Position numbers and translations under genes: made by a program. Below are positions 33,447-46,370 of a stretch of 64,000 bases of DNA, piece after piece. Under the pieces are notes generated by a model. The model was not told the origin of the DNA, made no database searches, and saw only the letters and a list, made by a program, of their open reading frames with translations. The stretch is from assembly GCA_936440205.1 (NCBI GenBank), contig OW387148.1, positions 28,203,961 through 28,267,960 on the forward strand, given 5' to 3'. The DNA is from Lepidonotus clava. Lineage: Eukaryota > Annelida > Polychaeta > Phyllodocida > Polynoidae. Each line of letters starts with the position of its first letter. Position 1 is the stretch's first letter.

Positions 33447-35206
33447 AGTGCTTTGCAAGTACATGAGCAGACTTCGAAAATAGTATACCAACTTGGAATT
33501 TGGCTATATGGATCCATCGCCAGTCATTTAATGTTGTTAGGCAGTGGCTATACAGCCAGGAGATTCCCAAACAAGCCTATCAGGATTGGCCTAACTGCCA
33601 CTCATCATAGTAATCCTCAGAGACGGGAACTGCCTCTGCCACTCATCAAACCCCATCTGACTAACAACCCATACAACTTGACTGTAAGGCAACCGTCTCA
33701 AGTGCACAGTGCAATCACAGTCGGAGCACACATTGCAAACTAGAAAGCAAGGAATAACCACTGCAAACAAGAATCAATTTGGTGTAACGAAGGGGAAGGA
33801 TATCTATTCATAGGATACTCCACATGAATTGAAACCTGCATTGAGAAGTGATCTTTTTCCATTGCGTTCAATGTTGAAAAGGATAACGGTTTCAAACTGG
33901 ACAAACTACCCAGGCTATCAAAACATGAAAGAAATTTGATTGGCCTACCTACTTATTTGCCTCATCTCTAGTCAGGCACACACTGTTTTGCATTGCATTT
34001 GAAAGCAAATCTAACTCCGCTTCTCAATACAAACCCATCCTACGACACACAAAACATAACAGAGAAGGAGCGGAGTTTGCTTTGTATTGGCGAAGATTGC
34101 ATGCCAGTGTGTAGCAGCTGATGGAATCTGCAGGCTACTGGAGTAGGGTGAACGGGAGCAGGACGGGGCCATTATCCCAGCTCCGACGGAGGTAAACGCT
34201 GTACGGGCCGGGCCGGCCCTGGAGGAATCCCCTGGGGGTACGGCAACTACGCCTATTATCGCCCAGTCTCTATAGATACACGGGAGCAGCCCTGGAGGCA
34301 GTCACTGTGTTGCCTGTGCAGAACAACCCACCTACTGGAGGAGTACACTGGTAGCTTTGTGTTACAGGTTAGGTTAACAACACACAGGCGTGAATATTAT
34401 ATCACTTCTTGGTATACTACTAGTAGTGCTCTGAGGATACACTTGAACTGCCATACTAGTGTGGTGGATTCTCTGTAGGCTTATTATCAAGTATACAGAG
34501 TGGCTTTACTCTTTCTGCCATTTCTGTTAATTGGAATATACCACAGATTCCCTATTGTTGTGAAGTGGAGAAATAAGGGTTCAAAATCGGTGTAAATGGT
34601 GAGGATTATCAATTGCTGTGAGTTGGAATCTGTGCAGGATCGTCACCAGTTGAAAATCAACTGCGGTTCTGAATTGGCAAAAGCCATTTCCGCCTGTGTA
34701 GTTTCAAGGATCGACAAATTCTGCATTCCAGAGGTTTGGAATTAGTGATTAGCTGAACGCTCTCTGTAAAGTACCACTAAAGGGAGAGATAGGAATTACA
34801 GGAATCTTTGGAATCTGTTTATTACCCACAAGCGTGCCCAATTGAACCCTAAAGTTGCAAACTGCAATTAATCAAGAGGGGGCAGGGATAAAGGCTAGCC
34901 AACGTGGACATCCAATTGTGTATGCTTGTAAGCAAATTTGTGAGCAAGGGAATGGAACGTTAAACTAGAAAACTCCACAGAGCCAGGAGAGAATAGAGTA
35001 AGCTGTATTGAAAGTTTTGCATCTGAAAAAAGCCTCAGGTTTCTGACTGTGCAGAATCACAAAGCAGTGAGGTAAAAACCACTAGTAGGCTTCCACATAT
35101 TTTCCACAAGAAGGGGAATGAAACACAGAAGCCACAAGGATTAAGTGAGATAATCTTGTGATAAAATATAAAAAAGGCAGTGGGATTACTTTACAGGTTT
35201 ACCCAC
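33447..35206. other. No gene seen; moderately GC-rich
   Basis: No repeat family from elsewhere in the window appears here, in contrast with its surroundings. A GC-rich spot lies at 34150-34260 (CGGGCCGGGCCGGCCC). It could be intron or untranslated exon of the gene suggested by 35564-35770. Confidence 0.35.
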
Positions 35207-35280
35207 ATCCTTTCACGTGTTTCTGGTTGCTTACGAATAACACAGAATTACAAAATAAACGTGGAAATAAAACTTCTCTT

Positions 35281-35573
35281 TAGAGAAAATTATTTCACAA
35301 CTTATTGAATGCGAACAAACCAGAAGGAATAAGCAACAGAAAGTGGAATTATCTAACACTTTTGCCAATAGAAAATAATCTTACTGTTTATTGAATGCAT
35401 CTGGAACACAAGGAATTTTAAGCAAAAAGTGTGATTATCTAACACTTCTACTTAAAGAAAAATCACCCCACAGCTTATCAAATGCGCACGAACAACAGGG
35501 AATAACAAGCAAAAAAGTGGAATTAATTAACACCTATATACACATTATTTCACAGCTTGCTGAATGCGCACGA
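35281..35573 (+). repeat. ~86-bp tandem repeat, 3.5 copies
   Basis: The marker CTTATTGAATGCG-like block recurs at 35307, 35393, 35480 and 35562, with AAGTGGAATTATCTAACAC between. The last unit ends exactly where the CpG-rich sequence of the next feature begins. Confidence 0.8.
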
Positions 35574-35648
35574 CCTTGAAATATGGGCGTCTGGGTGTGG
35601 GTTCTGCGCGCCCAGTCTATCGCTACGTGCATGTGCACACCCTAGTTG

Positions 35649-35675
35649 TGACGTCACGAGAAGCGGGTGACGTCA
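35649..35675. promoter_or_regulatory. Two perfect CRE palindromes, 19 bp apart
   Basis: TGACGTCA occurs at 35649-35656 and 35668-35675, with a further CACGTCACGG at about 35695. Full CRE sites bind CREB/ATF factors. They lie at, or just before, the candidate start codon at 35675. Confidence 0.5.
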
Positions 35676-35770
35676 TGCCGTATACGTGTCTACCCACGTC
35701 ACGGTGCCCAGAAAGGCTTGGATGTCTGACCCTGCGCCGGGCCACCCTCCTAGCGGCACTCATCTCAGTG
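35675..35770 (+). CDS. Candidate first coding exon of a membrane protein
   Basis: From ATG 35675 the frame reads MPYTCLPTSRCPERLG, then basic CLTLRR and a hydrophobic ATLLAALISV, and runs into a strong donor GTAAGT at 35771 in phase 0 (32 codons). An in-frame ATG at 35564 would add 37 residues. A short basic lead followed by the start of a hydrophobic segment is what a type II signal-anchor protein (for example a Golgi glycosyltransferase or sulfotransferase) shows, but no family is recognised. The next exon was not found in the window. Confidence 0.4.
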
Positions 35771-36605
35771 GTAAGTATTGGATAATCTACTTACATTTTG
35801 TGGTAGGTTTAATAATGACCCCATTTTAGTGGTAAGTAGAATTAATATGGTGTAAATTAATGATATAAGTGTTCTATTTTATAGTGCACAATCATATCTG
35901 GAATATATGTATTTTCCTAAGTTTATTTTTTCCATGTATGCTCAATTTCTTTTATGATTAATTTCCCAATTTCACGTGAAGGTTAAAGGATATAAGTTGG
36001 CTGTTACAACCAGCTGCAGTCTATGAATCAGATCAAAATCACAGTACGTGACAATAAAGTATACGTTGCTTTTATAAAATCTAAGGTTCATTGGTTGGTA
36101 TCTTTGGAGTTAAGGTGACCAGTTTTGTTAACTAAGCGAGGAAGGTTATCAAATCAAGGCAGCATTCTTAGAGATGCATTATGCAGCGGAGAATGTTCAT
36201 TTTACTTCAATATTATTTGGTGGTGAGGAGGACCATGCACAATTGCATCAGCATACAACTAAGCAGTAACAGCAAACAAAGACAGGGAAGTTTACATCAA
36301 TAGCAACATTATATCTTTTGAAGTGAACTTTCGTTTGAAATAGGGATCAACCAATGAAGGTGCAAACGACACATGATTCGGGCATGCTATAATGGAATCG
36401 TTTGAAGCTTTTATGTCAAAGAGAAGAGATCAAAGGCTGATACATGACCAACAGATCAAGCCTATGAACTTGATGTTTTCAAAAAGCCGATTTGGGACTG
36501 TGCATAACTGACGTCATGAGGTAGCGGGTAATGTCCATAAATCCCCATGACCAAACATGACAAAAGGGACACAAATGGTCAAAAATAGGATAAAGTCATT
36601 TAAGG

Positions 36606-36629
36606 ATGGCTCCTTCGACTAGCGCACAG
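36606..36629 (+). CDS. Very short possible start exon
   Basis: ATGGCTCCTTCGACTAGCGC runs into CACAG and a donor GTATGT, giving MAPSTSAQ. The context AAGGATGG is a fair start site and TGACGTCA lies about 100 bp upstream. Eight codons are too few for confidence. Confidence 0.12.
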
Positions 36630-36636
36630 GTATGTT

Positions 36637-36770
36637 TCCTTTGTTTTCGAATAGGAATTTTATACATGCTACACATCATTTGGAAGATAATTAAATTTTA
36701 ATAACATCTCTTATGGTATGAAGCATGACTATATTTAATTCATATTCCTACCAATTATGTGAGTAGGTAT
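36637..36770 (+). repeat. Lone relative of the 24-26 kb repeat unit
   Basis: CATGCTACACATCATTTGG and AGCATGACTATATTTAATTC match the second half of the 314-bp unit. It shows that the family is dispersed as well as tandem. Confidence 0.5.
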
Positions 36771-38607
36771 AAATAGTTTTGAAATTACAGCCCTAAGCTC
36801 TCTACTATCATGATTGCTGAATCCCATTCTTGCAATTGCCATTCATGCTGTAGACGTAAACAGTGGGCATACCAGAGCCATAGTCGTGAATTTTTCATGA
36901 CTGAAACTAATTTGGCTAACTATTCTTGAGGCTTGCGTGTAGCCTTTGCGCCATTGAAAGGGATGGTCAGAACCAAGGTGTGGAGAAAATAGCTTGTGTT
37001 TTATGACTTTAGTCTTTTGAAGTTCAAAGATATCATGCAACAATCATACTGACGTTGTTTTCAGTAATTTTTTTCCATTTCTTTTCATAATCTATTGTCA
37101 TTCTTTTTGTTAATGATGTTCTTCGTTTTTGAGAGGCTCAACTGGCGTCAACAGCATGATTATACTTGAATTGAACGAATATAAAATTTTACTCATGTAA
37201 ATGAAAGCCTTGATATCAAAATAAATCACTAGGCCTACCTCAAATACTTTGGCTAGATTTTGTATTTGCTAATCCCAAATCAATCTTAAATCCTGCAATT
37301 ATGACTTTATAGCTTGAGTCAAATTCCTACCATCCATGCATGTCAAGGATACTACACAAGCGTGATTGCACGATGAAGCCAACAGCTTGAATTGTGCGTT
37401 ATTGTGCGCTGTGAAGTGTGCGCTGTGCCCCATTGTGCTCCGTTATGCCTAATGGGGATTATCTGAAGCGATTATCTAGCTGGTCGGAGAGAGCGTTCGA
37501 TCGGATCAGACCGGAACTGCTCTTCTCTAATAACGGATGCGTGCGCATCAGAGCGCGTGGGGTGGGGTATTTACACTACTTTTCCATCACGCTATGGAAA
37601 TCCACGTTCCGATTGTAAATCCTCTAGATTTAACCCTTTTCCGAAACCAGTAAATATCTGCTCATGGGTGGTTTCCCTATGCAGACGAAACGGCTCTGAA
37701 TAATTATCAATATTTCCACTTTCTCAATAATATTATTATCATCCAGGATATTAGTGGCCCATTGCACAATAGAATTTCATTATGAGGATCAAATAAAGAT
37801 AGCATAACGAACAAATGAATGAAATTGAGTTCTGTAAATTGGTATAAAAAGGGACAAAATTAGAGGAAAACCAGTAAAAGTTACAGCTCTTTGAGGGCAT
37901 TTTTAAATATAGAAAAAAAAATTTGAAAAACCATTCTTTGTTAGGAGAATATCTGCAAATAATTTATTATGCAACAGCGAACTATTTCGCTAATGATATT
38001 ATTTTCGTTGCTAGGAAACCCATTGTGCAACGGGCCACAGTGGTAATAATCAGACCCAATAAACATCCTCCGTGAATCCTCTCTCGACAAACCCTTCTCC
38101 CAATCCATCTGCTGTTTCCCCAAAACAGCCGAAACAGCCGAGAATAATGGCTAATATTTTCCATGAAAATGTCAGATTCATCAAGCAGGATATCTATGGA
38201 AATAATCAAGCTATGAGGGCATTCTTTATGTAAAATGGCATTTCTATTTGATTCCGAGATTTTTTTTCAGCACTACCACAGACATTGATAAAGTTCAATA
38301 TATTAAGAATTTCTCGCATCTACACGGGTTTTCTCGGTGCACTTGCATACTAGACTAGACTATATCAAACACTCTTTAGGTTTGTAGAATGAGCGTGAGG
38401 ACATATTCAATGAACCATACAGATAGTCTTTCATTCTCCCACAACGCCTGCGTGGAGCTATTGATCTTTTAGACTTAATGCTCATGCAATAGTAATTATC
38501 ATGTGTCATCAAATAATACATGCCTCCAAAATATTGATGTACATCGTGAGTCTGGTCAAAGAACGTCCTGAAATATATGGCTTTACTATACGCTTTTTTA
38601 GTGGTTG
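36771..38607. other. No gene seen
   Basis: AT-rich. A GC-richer spot at 37470-37570 keeps an open frame (RAFDRIRPELLFSNNGC) without splice support. TGCGCTGTGAAGTGTGCGCTG near 37403 is a small direct repeat. Confidence 0.4.
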
Positions 38608-38900
38608 TAAAGCCCCATACCCACTAAGCTACTCTAGCAGAGACGGGCGACAGGCGACTTGGAGAATCGGCATCATCATCACAGGGCAACTCAGGATCAC
38701 TGGCCAATCCCTGTGTGTATGATGCAAATTCTGGGCGACGGGCGATGGATGATGGGATCGCTGGGAAAAAGCGTCGGGAAAATCGCCAGAAAAATATCAA
38801 ACTCGCTAGATATTACAGTAGCCCTGTGACGACGATGGCCGTTCTTCCAGTGGACCGTTGCCTGTCAACAGTAACATCTCCTAGTGGGTATGGGGCTTAA
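38608..38900. mobile_element. Foldback MITE, TACCCAC subfamily, GGCGAC words
   Basis: The left end is AAAGCCCCATACCCACTAAG and the right end CCTAGTGGGTATGGGGCTTAA. GGGCGACAGGCGAC, GGGCGACGGGCGATGG and AATCGCCAG words fill the inside in both orientations. Confidence 0.8.
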
Positions 38901-41324
38901 GTGCTACTAGGATAACTGCTGATGATAAAAGGGTGTTTCATGTAAGTCAAGTTAGGTCTCATTCACTCCTTATATTCTGTCTAAATAAAGTCCTTATTTC
39001 TTTTAGAAAAAACAAGAAGGGACATATCCTATTCAGTGATAGACGCTAGCTAGTCTTGTTTGAAGAGCCCTCGACCTAATAGCCTCGGTCACCAATGCTA
39101 ATACCTACCTTTGTATAAACCACAAAGTTCTCTATGATAGACACTCTTATCCTGTCACAGGTTGAACAGTATGAACTATACAAAGCAGCCATGCAACGTT
39201 CGGCAATGAATAAATAATTTCTCTAAGACAGCATTCAAGTATACCTAGGATTTTATCGTTCGCAGAGTACCGAACAATTTCAAACAGACCCTAGGTGTTA
39301 TACAACCATTGGCCTAATGGCTTTATGCATTTGAACATGCCCAAGGGCATATAGATCCTCGACTTGTATTCCACTATACTCGTTTCATATTCTTAGTTTT
39401 TTTATGTGGATCTTTTCTGGGATCTTCTACCATAATTTATTTTGTAATAATCTTCAACCACCTACACCTGTATCCCATTCTATGGTTGATATTTATATCA
39501 ATCATAATCTATCATTTTTTAACGTTTTTTTGGTTAGCTTTATTGAAAGCTGTAGATACAATTCAGTCTATGAAAGACTGGTTTCCAATTGCACCAACTT
39601 GTTACAACAATTATCTTTTGCTGGATTTAATTGGTATAGTATAACATAGAAAAATGATGTTTACAATAAACTTATTAATCTAAGCAAACTAAGCGTGTAT
39701 ATTATGTGTAACAAACACGGCCATATCTATAAGTATACAGCAGTTGATTAAGTCATAAGAGTTTGTCTTTTTCTTTTTCTATTGAACAGAACGGTTGGGA
39801 GGACCCGTGTTCATTGACATTTGCTACTCAAAGCGAAACTACACTTTGACCTTTCCTCTGTACAACCTGGTATCTGTACAATCTTTCTGTACACAAGCAG
39901 GAATTCTGTATGTGCCTATTCTTTGGTTCAGTGCATTCGTATGGTTTTAGTTTACCCGTAAGATAAACTTAGATGCATATCATGAACGATATCAAATTGA
40001 CAAGACCATTTCCGCTCACAAGCCTTTAGAATAAACATTATAATGCCCATGACATTATTTTCATGCAGCGCAGAGGTAGCAATGGATATTCATTCTTTAT
40101 TTATCTCTTTATAACTCATTTGCCTACTCTATAGATTGGCTTGAATATTTTCGTTTGCATACAGCTAATTCATTAGGGTATCCATTGCTTTTCCTATTTG
40201 CGACTAGAAAAATAACCTAGCAGGTGCATGACAACATCAGGAGGATGTCTGATCCAAAAGATTATTCATATAATGGTTTCAGCATCTAAGTAAGTAGAGC
40301 TTTCATCTGATAAATTTCGTAATTATGTAGATAACCACTTAACTGCATTTGTAATGGAACAATATCTAAAACCGTATAACTATTACAATCTTATTTTATA
40401 AATAACCATTTCTTTCTAATACCCTAAAACGTTTGCAGTTGCACATTATCGTAATACATCATCGATTTAGATAATATCAATCGATAGTTATGCTATATTT
40501 GCACAATTCTATATGAGAGTTTCTAAATAAGAAATAAGCTCCTCTTTCATAACCTACCCTGTCAGCAAAAATAAAGTTATCCCTAGGCTAAGATCAATAC
40601 CATTATTATAGTTCAGTATTAGCAACTCTCCCATCTTTAGATATTATATTAATTAGATAATGGGAACCAGACGGCATCACATATACACTCCAATCTCTGC
40701 CATAATTTCCATCGTAAGATTGCATTAGCGACAACATTAATGTCTATTGCGACATTTTATTAGATGGGAATTTAGTAGAGGGAGAGATCAACTCAGAGTG
40801 TATTTTATAAGAGTTAAACGACCTACAGCTTGGCTTTGATAATCAAGCTTTCAGCTTTCACATTAAAAATAATTATTTCCCATAAACGAGGACTGAACGA
40901 AATGGCTGAGTTAAGTGTAAGTTATTCAAGGGCTTATAGAAGTCAATTGCAGATAATAACTTCAGAAACCGTTTCTTAACAATCACCTCGAGAAAATCAC
41001 TACTTCGTTTCTCTCAACGACGGGGTAGCAGCGCTTCTAAATTTATCTACGTTTTCCCAAGGCGCAGTGAATATTTCATCTTTATTCTTTTTAAGAGGTT
41101 AGGCTTTTATAACAGTCGTCGGTCCTGGTTCCCGTCTCAAGGATTTAACTTTGAGAAAATAAGTCATCCTTAATCATCAATGCCTATATCATATTCCCAT
41201 GTGGAGATTTGAAAACGGCCCATTTTAACATATCGATGATAATAAATGATTATTAGGCCTATTATTGAACGTTTGATTTCTGAAAATGGTTAAAGGATTG
41301 ATGAGAATCCTAATGACTCAATAA
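38901..41324. other. No gene seen
   Basis: AT-rich. A segment from 39792 (after TTGAACAG) resembles an exon start but has no convincing donor or protein similarity. No repeat family from elsewhere in the window was identified. Confidence 0.4.
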
Positions 41325-41525
41325 TGTTTGTTTGTTTGTTTGTTTGGGTATTAACGTCTAGCCAACCATACAGAGTTCCTTCCAAACTGCACCAGGTGAT
41401 GCTTTTCAGCTGTAGGTGATTGTATCTATGATTTGATTTAGGAGAAACCTGCCACTGGGTTCAATACCCTACTCGTTTCGAAGAGTGGCAAGGGGTCTTT
41501 CATATGCAATGTGACTTGATAATGA
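41325..41525 (+). repeat. (GTTT)n dispersed repeat, copy 1
   Basis: GTTTGTTTGTTTGTTTGGG, then a body with GCCAACCATACAGAGTTCC, GTGATGCTTTTCAGCT, ACCTGCCACTGGGTTC and AAGAGTGGCAAGGGGTC. It matches 42085-42300 through most of its length and 63445-63540 at the start. No tRNA boxes were seen, so the class is unknown (possibly SINE or MITE). Confidence 0.75.
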
Positions 41526-41645
41526 TATAATCATCATCATCTTTTGTGAGTATATCAGGAATACTTTATTTTCTGATAAGACATTGACAGAATTAAAAAA
41601 ACAAGTTTTGACAGTCTGAGAAAAACATTTTTTCCTCCATTAGGA

Positions 41646-41790
41646 TAACCTATTTGCCCACCCCCCATCTCTCTTCCCCCCTCTCTCCACCCTCTCAATA
41701 ACCAACCAACCAACCACCTCTCACTCCCCCGCCCCTCCCATACCCTCCTTCCTCAACCGCCACGCCTCCTCTCATATCTCTTATCATTGC
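41646..41790 (+). repeat. Pyrimidine-rich low-complexity tract
   Basis: CCACCCCCCATCTCTC and AACCAACCAACCAACC runs with CCTCCC blocks. No gene. Confidence 0.6.
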
Positions 41791-41932
41791 TGTTATCCTT
41801 TCTTATCATTGGCTGATCACAGTTGTCCCCCACCTAGGCTGGGTCTGTCAATGGGACCCCACCCGATCTTCCAGACGGTGGACAGCTGATAAGGATCGCC
41901 CCTTTCCCATGGGCTGGGAGGGGGTGGACCGG

Positions 41933-41985
41933 TGGCGCAGTGGTAACATTCTGGGCTTTTGGAGCCCAGTGTGTAGGACTTGTGG
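41933..41985 (+). tRNA. tRNA-like fragment (Gln-like), no T arm
   Basis: CCGGTGGCGCAGTGGTAAC looks like an acceptor and D arm with an A box, followed by a perfect anticodon stem CTGGGC-TTTTGGA-GCCCAG (loop triplet TTG). The T arm and B box are missing, so it is a pseudo-tRNA or a SINE head, not a working gene. Confidence 0.4.
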
Positions 41986-42084
41986 AACAGAAAAAAGTTG
42001 TCCTTTATTAGAACCAAACCTATAGAAAAGGGGTAGGCCTATATCTGGAGTGGTTTTGCTGAAGCATGGGTAACATGTGAATAG

Positions 42085-42300
42085 GATTTGTTTGTTGGGG
42101 TAGTTGAATGTCTGCCCAACCCTTACGGGTTCTTTCCAGACTGCACAAGGTAATGCTTTTCAGCTTACAGGTGATCGCATCTATGATAATAATACTTTAG
42201 AAGAAACCCGCCACTGGGTGCAACACCCTACTCATTACGAAGAGCGGCAAGGTGTCTTTCATGTGCAATGTCCCATAGAAAGGACACCACACACCCGGCT
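42085..42300 (+). repeat. (GTTT)n dispersed repeat, copy 2
   Basis: Second copy of the 41325 repeat: TTTGTTTGTTGGGGTAG, then CCAGACTGCACAAGG, TTTTCAGCTTACAGGTGATC, CCGCCACTGGGTGCAAC and GAAGAGCGGCAAGGTGTC. An overlapping 68-codon open frame is a product of the repeat. Confidence 0.75.
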
Positions 42301-45300
42301 TTTGATGTGAATAGGAAAACGTCATTTGAACTATCTATTAGGGCCTATGGTAGTCCATATCAATGTAGAGGTCGTCATCTAATTTATGACCACTTTTAAC
42401 TCCCCTCCCCCCGTCTACGTTGGTACTATAAGAATGTTTAGGGGATTGGACCTCCCTCCCCCATTTAGGGAAGGATTGAGAGCATGGATATACCCTTCAT
42501 CTAATTGGACAGAGAATATAATATACACTCAGACTTTATTTACAGGCTTTCCCTATATGTCTTCCAAAAATATGTTAATATTGAAGAGTTGTAAATAGGT
42601 TTACACAAATGCAATACTTTTTTTATAGAAATTATTTATATATGTATGTGGATTCCCTAAGGTTGAAACCTTTTCCATAATCCGTCCCCCGTGCCAGGTC
42701 AAAGGTTCCTGACCCTTCTCCGTTAAGCTTCCCAAAAATCCATAATCATCTAAGGCCTTCAGCTTGCCCTTGCTTCCAGATGTTTTCTTGCCCCCTTTCC
42801 CATCAAGCGTTAGAATTCCTGTTGACTTACCAAATCAATCTAACCCCCAATGCAAGGTCAGAATTTTAACACAATCCAATCTTGGCTTCTATCGATCACA
42901 GGAATGTAGGTCATATGGGGTGAGATTGGCGAGAAATCTGGGTCAGATCCACGTCATTTCCGGGTCAGACATAGGTCACTTCCGGGTCATCTCCCTAGGG
43001 TTAACTCCTTGGAGAAGGGGGATCACAGAGAACCTGAGAAGGGCTTTGGGAGGGGGAATCCAGTGATGGATCCAGGATTTCCAAAAGGGTTGTGTGTCTG
43101 TAATGTTGTAGATAGGGTGTCCCCATGTCCCTTTTTGAATTTCCGGTGTAGCAATATTGCTATATTTATTAGCTGCCATCACCTATTGTAGCATTATTGG
43201 AATTCCTTGCTGAATGAGAGTTCATGACGCATTTGACTGGTCGGCTTCACATAGCCTTGGGATAGCTGGCACAGGTGCCTCTCCTCAGACTGAGGAGTAG
43301 GGACGGGTTAGCCATTTAGGCACGAATCCTAGTGATGCAAAAGATGTGAGGGATATATATATTTAGTTTGCTACCCATTACAACTTTGAGTGGCATTTCT
43401 AAAACTTGATATGACATGCATTGAGACTATATGTGGCCAGGATCTACCCCAGTGCACATGTGCAAGGGATCGGAAGAAACCTACATTCAGGTCGGAACTC
43501 TAGTCATGTCACACTATTGCTAAGTCCTAGGTGCGATGGCGCCCTGTTTTAGGGGTCCAAACCCATAGCCTAGCTAATAAATCTTAGAGCATTTGTGCGT
43601 GCATGCTCGGCATTTGCCACTGGAATAAAGGTAGCCAGTGGAATAAAGGTAGCCTGTGGCATGGATTGGGTAAATGAGCGCCCACTATTAGGCATACAAA
43701 GAGGTGGGTAGGGGGGCTTTAGTACATGTCAAAGTGCATACTAATGTATACATGTTATACATGGACGACCCCTAAACTACCAGGGAGGATACCATTAACC
43801 AGTCCTAGGTAGGCCTAAATGATGACAGTTTCCCCATTTAATTGGGCAACTTTAAGCTGTCAATTCTAATAATCTAATAAATATTTCTTTTCTATTAAAT
43901 TATGTAGCCTCAGATGTCGTTGTTTTTTTTTAGATGTCCTGTGTAAGATTCCCTTTATTAAACGAACCTTCTATGCCAAGTATTGGAAGCAAATTCTGAG
44001 TCATTCGACATTGTTACACAAATAACCAAAGGAGATCAAAATTAATGCCACAAACTTATTGGATGATTAGCAAGTAGTTATACTCCATCAGACCCGACTA
44101 CTTACCTTTTTCATCGCAAAATGCATAACCTGATTGACATCACACGATCTACTATTGAGTAAATGAAATTGAAGAATATACACAGAAACTATGCTCTGAC
44201 AACCATACCATTTTACATTATCTTTTTTCCCACCCACCTATCGAGAGAAAATACTGTTCCCAAAACCTATAACACTGCTCAAAGGTGTAAAGAAATCCCA
44301 CGTCGTATGTAAAACCCAGGAAATAAATTGCCAGTCTGGCACATTGAGTTCAAGGTTCTATCCAACTGGGGTTAGGCTCAGGGTTGGTGGGGTGCAAGGG
44401 CGTCTCTAGGGCCCTGGTTGGGGCCTTAAGGGGCGACCCTGGAGGGGCTTAAGGGGGTAAAATCAATACCTCCCACCTCCCCTTAACACATTTAGCTTCC
44501 TGCTCACACGCCCAGGAGGCGCTGGGCTATAAACAAACCCGCCAACACTTTGATCAGGGTTCAATCTTATCGATGTTCGTTTTCTTTGATCGTTTTTTTA
44601 TTACAAGGGTAGTTTCTTTGATGTTTTTCTCTTTTTCGTATCACTAATTATTTGTTTTCATAATCATATTTTGGATCTGGGCCCTTTAATTTTAGATGTG
44701 ATTGAGCTGTACACTCCATGATATAACGACTATCCTTTGACAGAATTTCTCAGGACCATTCCAAAAGGTTGTCTGTATGGACATAGGAAAATATTATATT
44801 TTTATATTTCACAGGTATCTTATTTTCAGCATATTTGTTACATGTCCTAACCTTGTGTTGGGGTAGCTATCGATAGAAATAACCTATTATGGGAAGTTGT
44901 ATCAAAAAGAAAGAAATCAATAGATTTCACGTAGATATAAATGTAGCAGTGACATTTGGAATGTTTGGACTACTCTAGTTAAAGAAACTATGTACTAACT
45001 ATATAAATATTATATCCATGAACTATGTCAGGGACTCTGGAACGAGCTGGGGCCTTTTGACTAAGCAAACCATGGCTACATCAATGGGCTAAGCCTCCTC
45101 CTGTATGCACCAATCAGAATGAAGGAATTCAGTCACGTGATTAATGCGGGTCAGGTGGTTATGCCAATCTCTACCATGGGACCCTGTAGATATACACCAT
45201 AGCAACGTTAATATTTAATAAGACTTAGCTGCTTTGGGCTGTTTATAAGTGACAAAAGGACCTCCTGCCTAGACCATACCTATAGGGCAAAGGGCGAGGG

Positions 45301-46370
45301 TGTTAAGAAACTTTTCTTTAACCTAAAGACTAGGTTATAGGTATTAGGTTGTAAGGCATCAACATAGTATCTGTACCTGATATATTATGTGCCATTACTT
45401 GCATATTTCTGAACATGTGCATGGCATTTTCGATTTATTTTTGTAATTCAAATCTGGGGGTAGTTATAACCACCTGCATTTAGCTGGATACACCCTTGGG
45501 CTTTGAAAGGATTATTACTTGGTTTATATAATTGGGAGGCAGGCCTTAGGCCACCGACCTTCTCTACACTCTTTCTTGACCAGGTTGACTCAATGCATTT
45601 CAATGGGGGTCAGAGAAGTTGTTACAATTTTGTGACCAATTTTTCGTTCCACTTCTCTCAGTAATGCCAGCATTATAATCTTCAAACTATAATTATGTAT
45701 TTCTGTAGTTCTGTTTCTAGTATAAATAGTGGTTTGGTTCCAAAATTCTGAAATATTTGGTTGTTCTGTTGTAATTTTGGAGAGAATCCATAAGTTTTTT
45801 GTCACAAAATTGAAATAGGAATTTCCTATAGTAAAGGAAGTAGATCATCACTCTCCACGCACAGCAAATCTTTTTCCCATAGGGATGCATGGAGATTGAC
45901 AAAGAAGGTTTCAGTGTCAAATTCCTCACAATCTCCAGGCACATGTTTAGTACTAAAATGGTAACTTGTTATAATGATTGCGCAATCATTGAAATTAATT
46001 TTGCTGTCACCGCCCGCCTCTTTCGGTACGGCAGTACCCAAAAATCTAGTATCATATGCTCATGATTAAACAAAAATTGTAACATTAAATCATAACATAC
46101 TCTGAATACTGTACTTACCAGGTGAGCAGATTGAGTATACTAAAGCATAAGTCAATGAATTTCTCTGTATTAATTTGTATAGTGAAATAGTCCTAGTATC
46201 AGATCCAGGATTTTAGAGGAGGTTGGGATTGGTATCGGCAGTTCACGATTATTTGAATGTTTTTGCCATAGGTTTATATCACCAATAGTTTTTCCAAAAA
46301 TAAGAGACCCTCATCAGATTCGTCATTGCAAGTTTGAAAATTCCCGAACCTTACATTTTTAAAAATTTTT
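42301..46370. other. No gene seen
   Basis: Mixed non-coding sequence. Noted: hAT-like scraps at 43066-43085 (GATGGATCCAGGATTTCC) and 46198-46215; TCACTTCCGGGTCA-like words repeated at 42955-42990; GGTAGCCAGTGGAATAAAGG doubled near 43625-43655; a CCTTAAGGGGCGACCCTGG inverted block near 44434. Confidence 0.4.

Noticed and set aside
45590-46041. Three overlapping minus-strand frames upstream of the LINE
   Set aside because: No similarity to polymerase or endonuclease motifs; I could not link them to the LINE fragment at 46371-46830.
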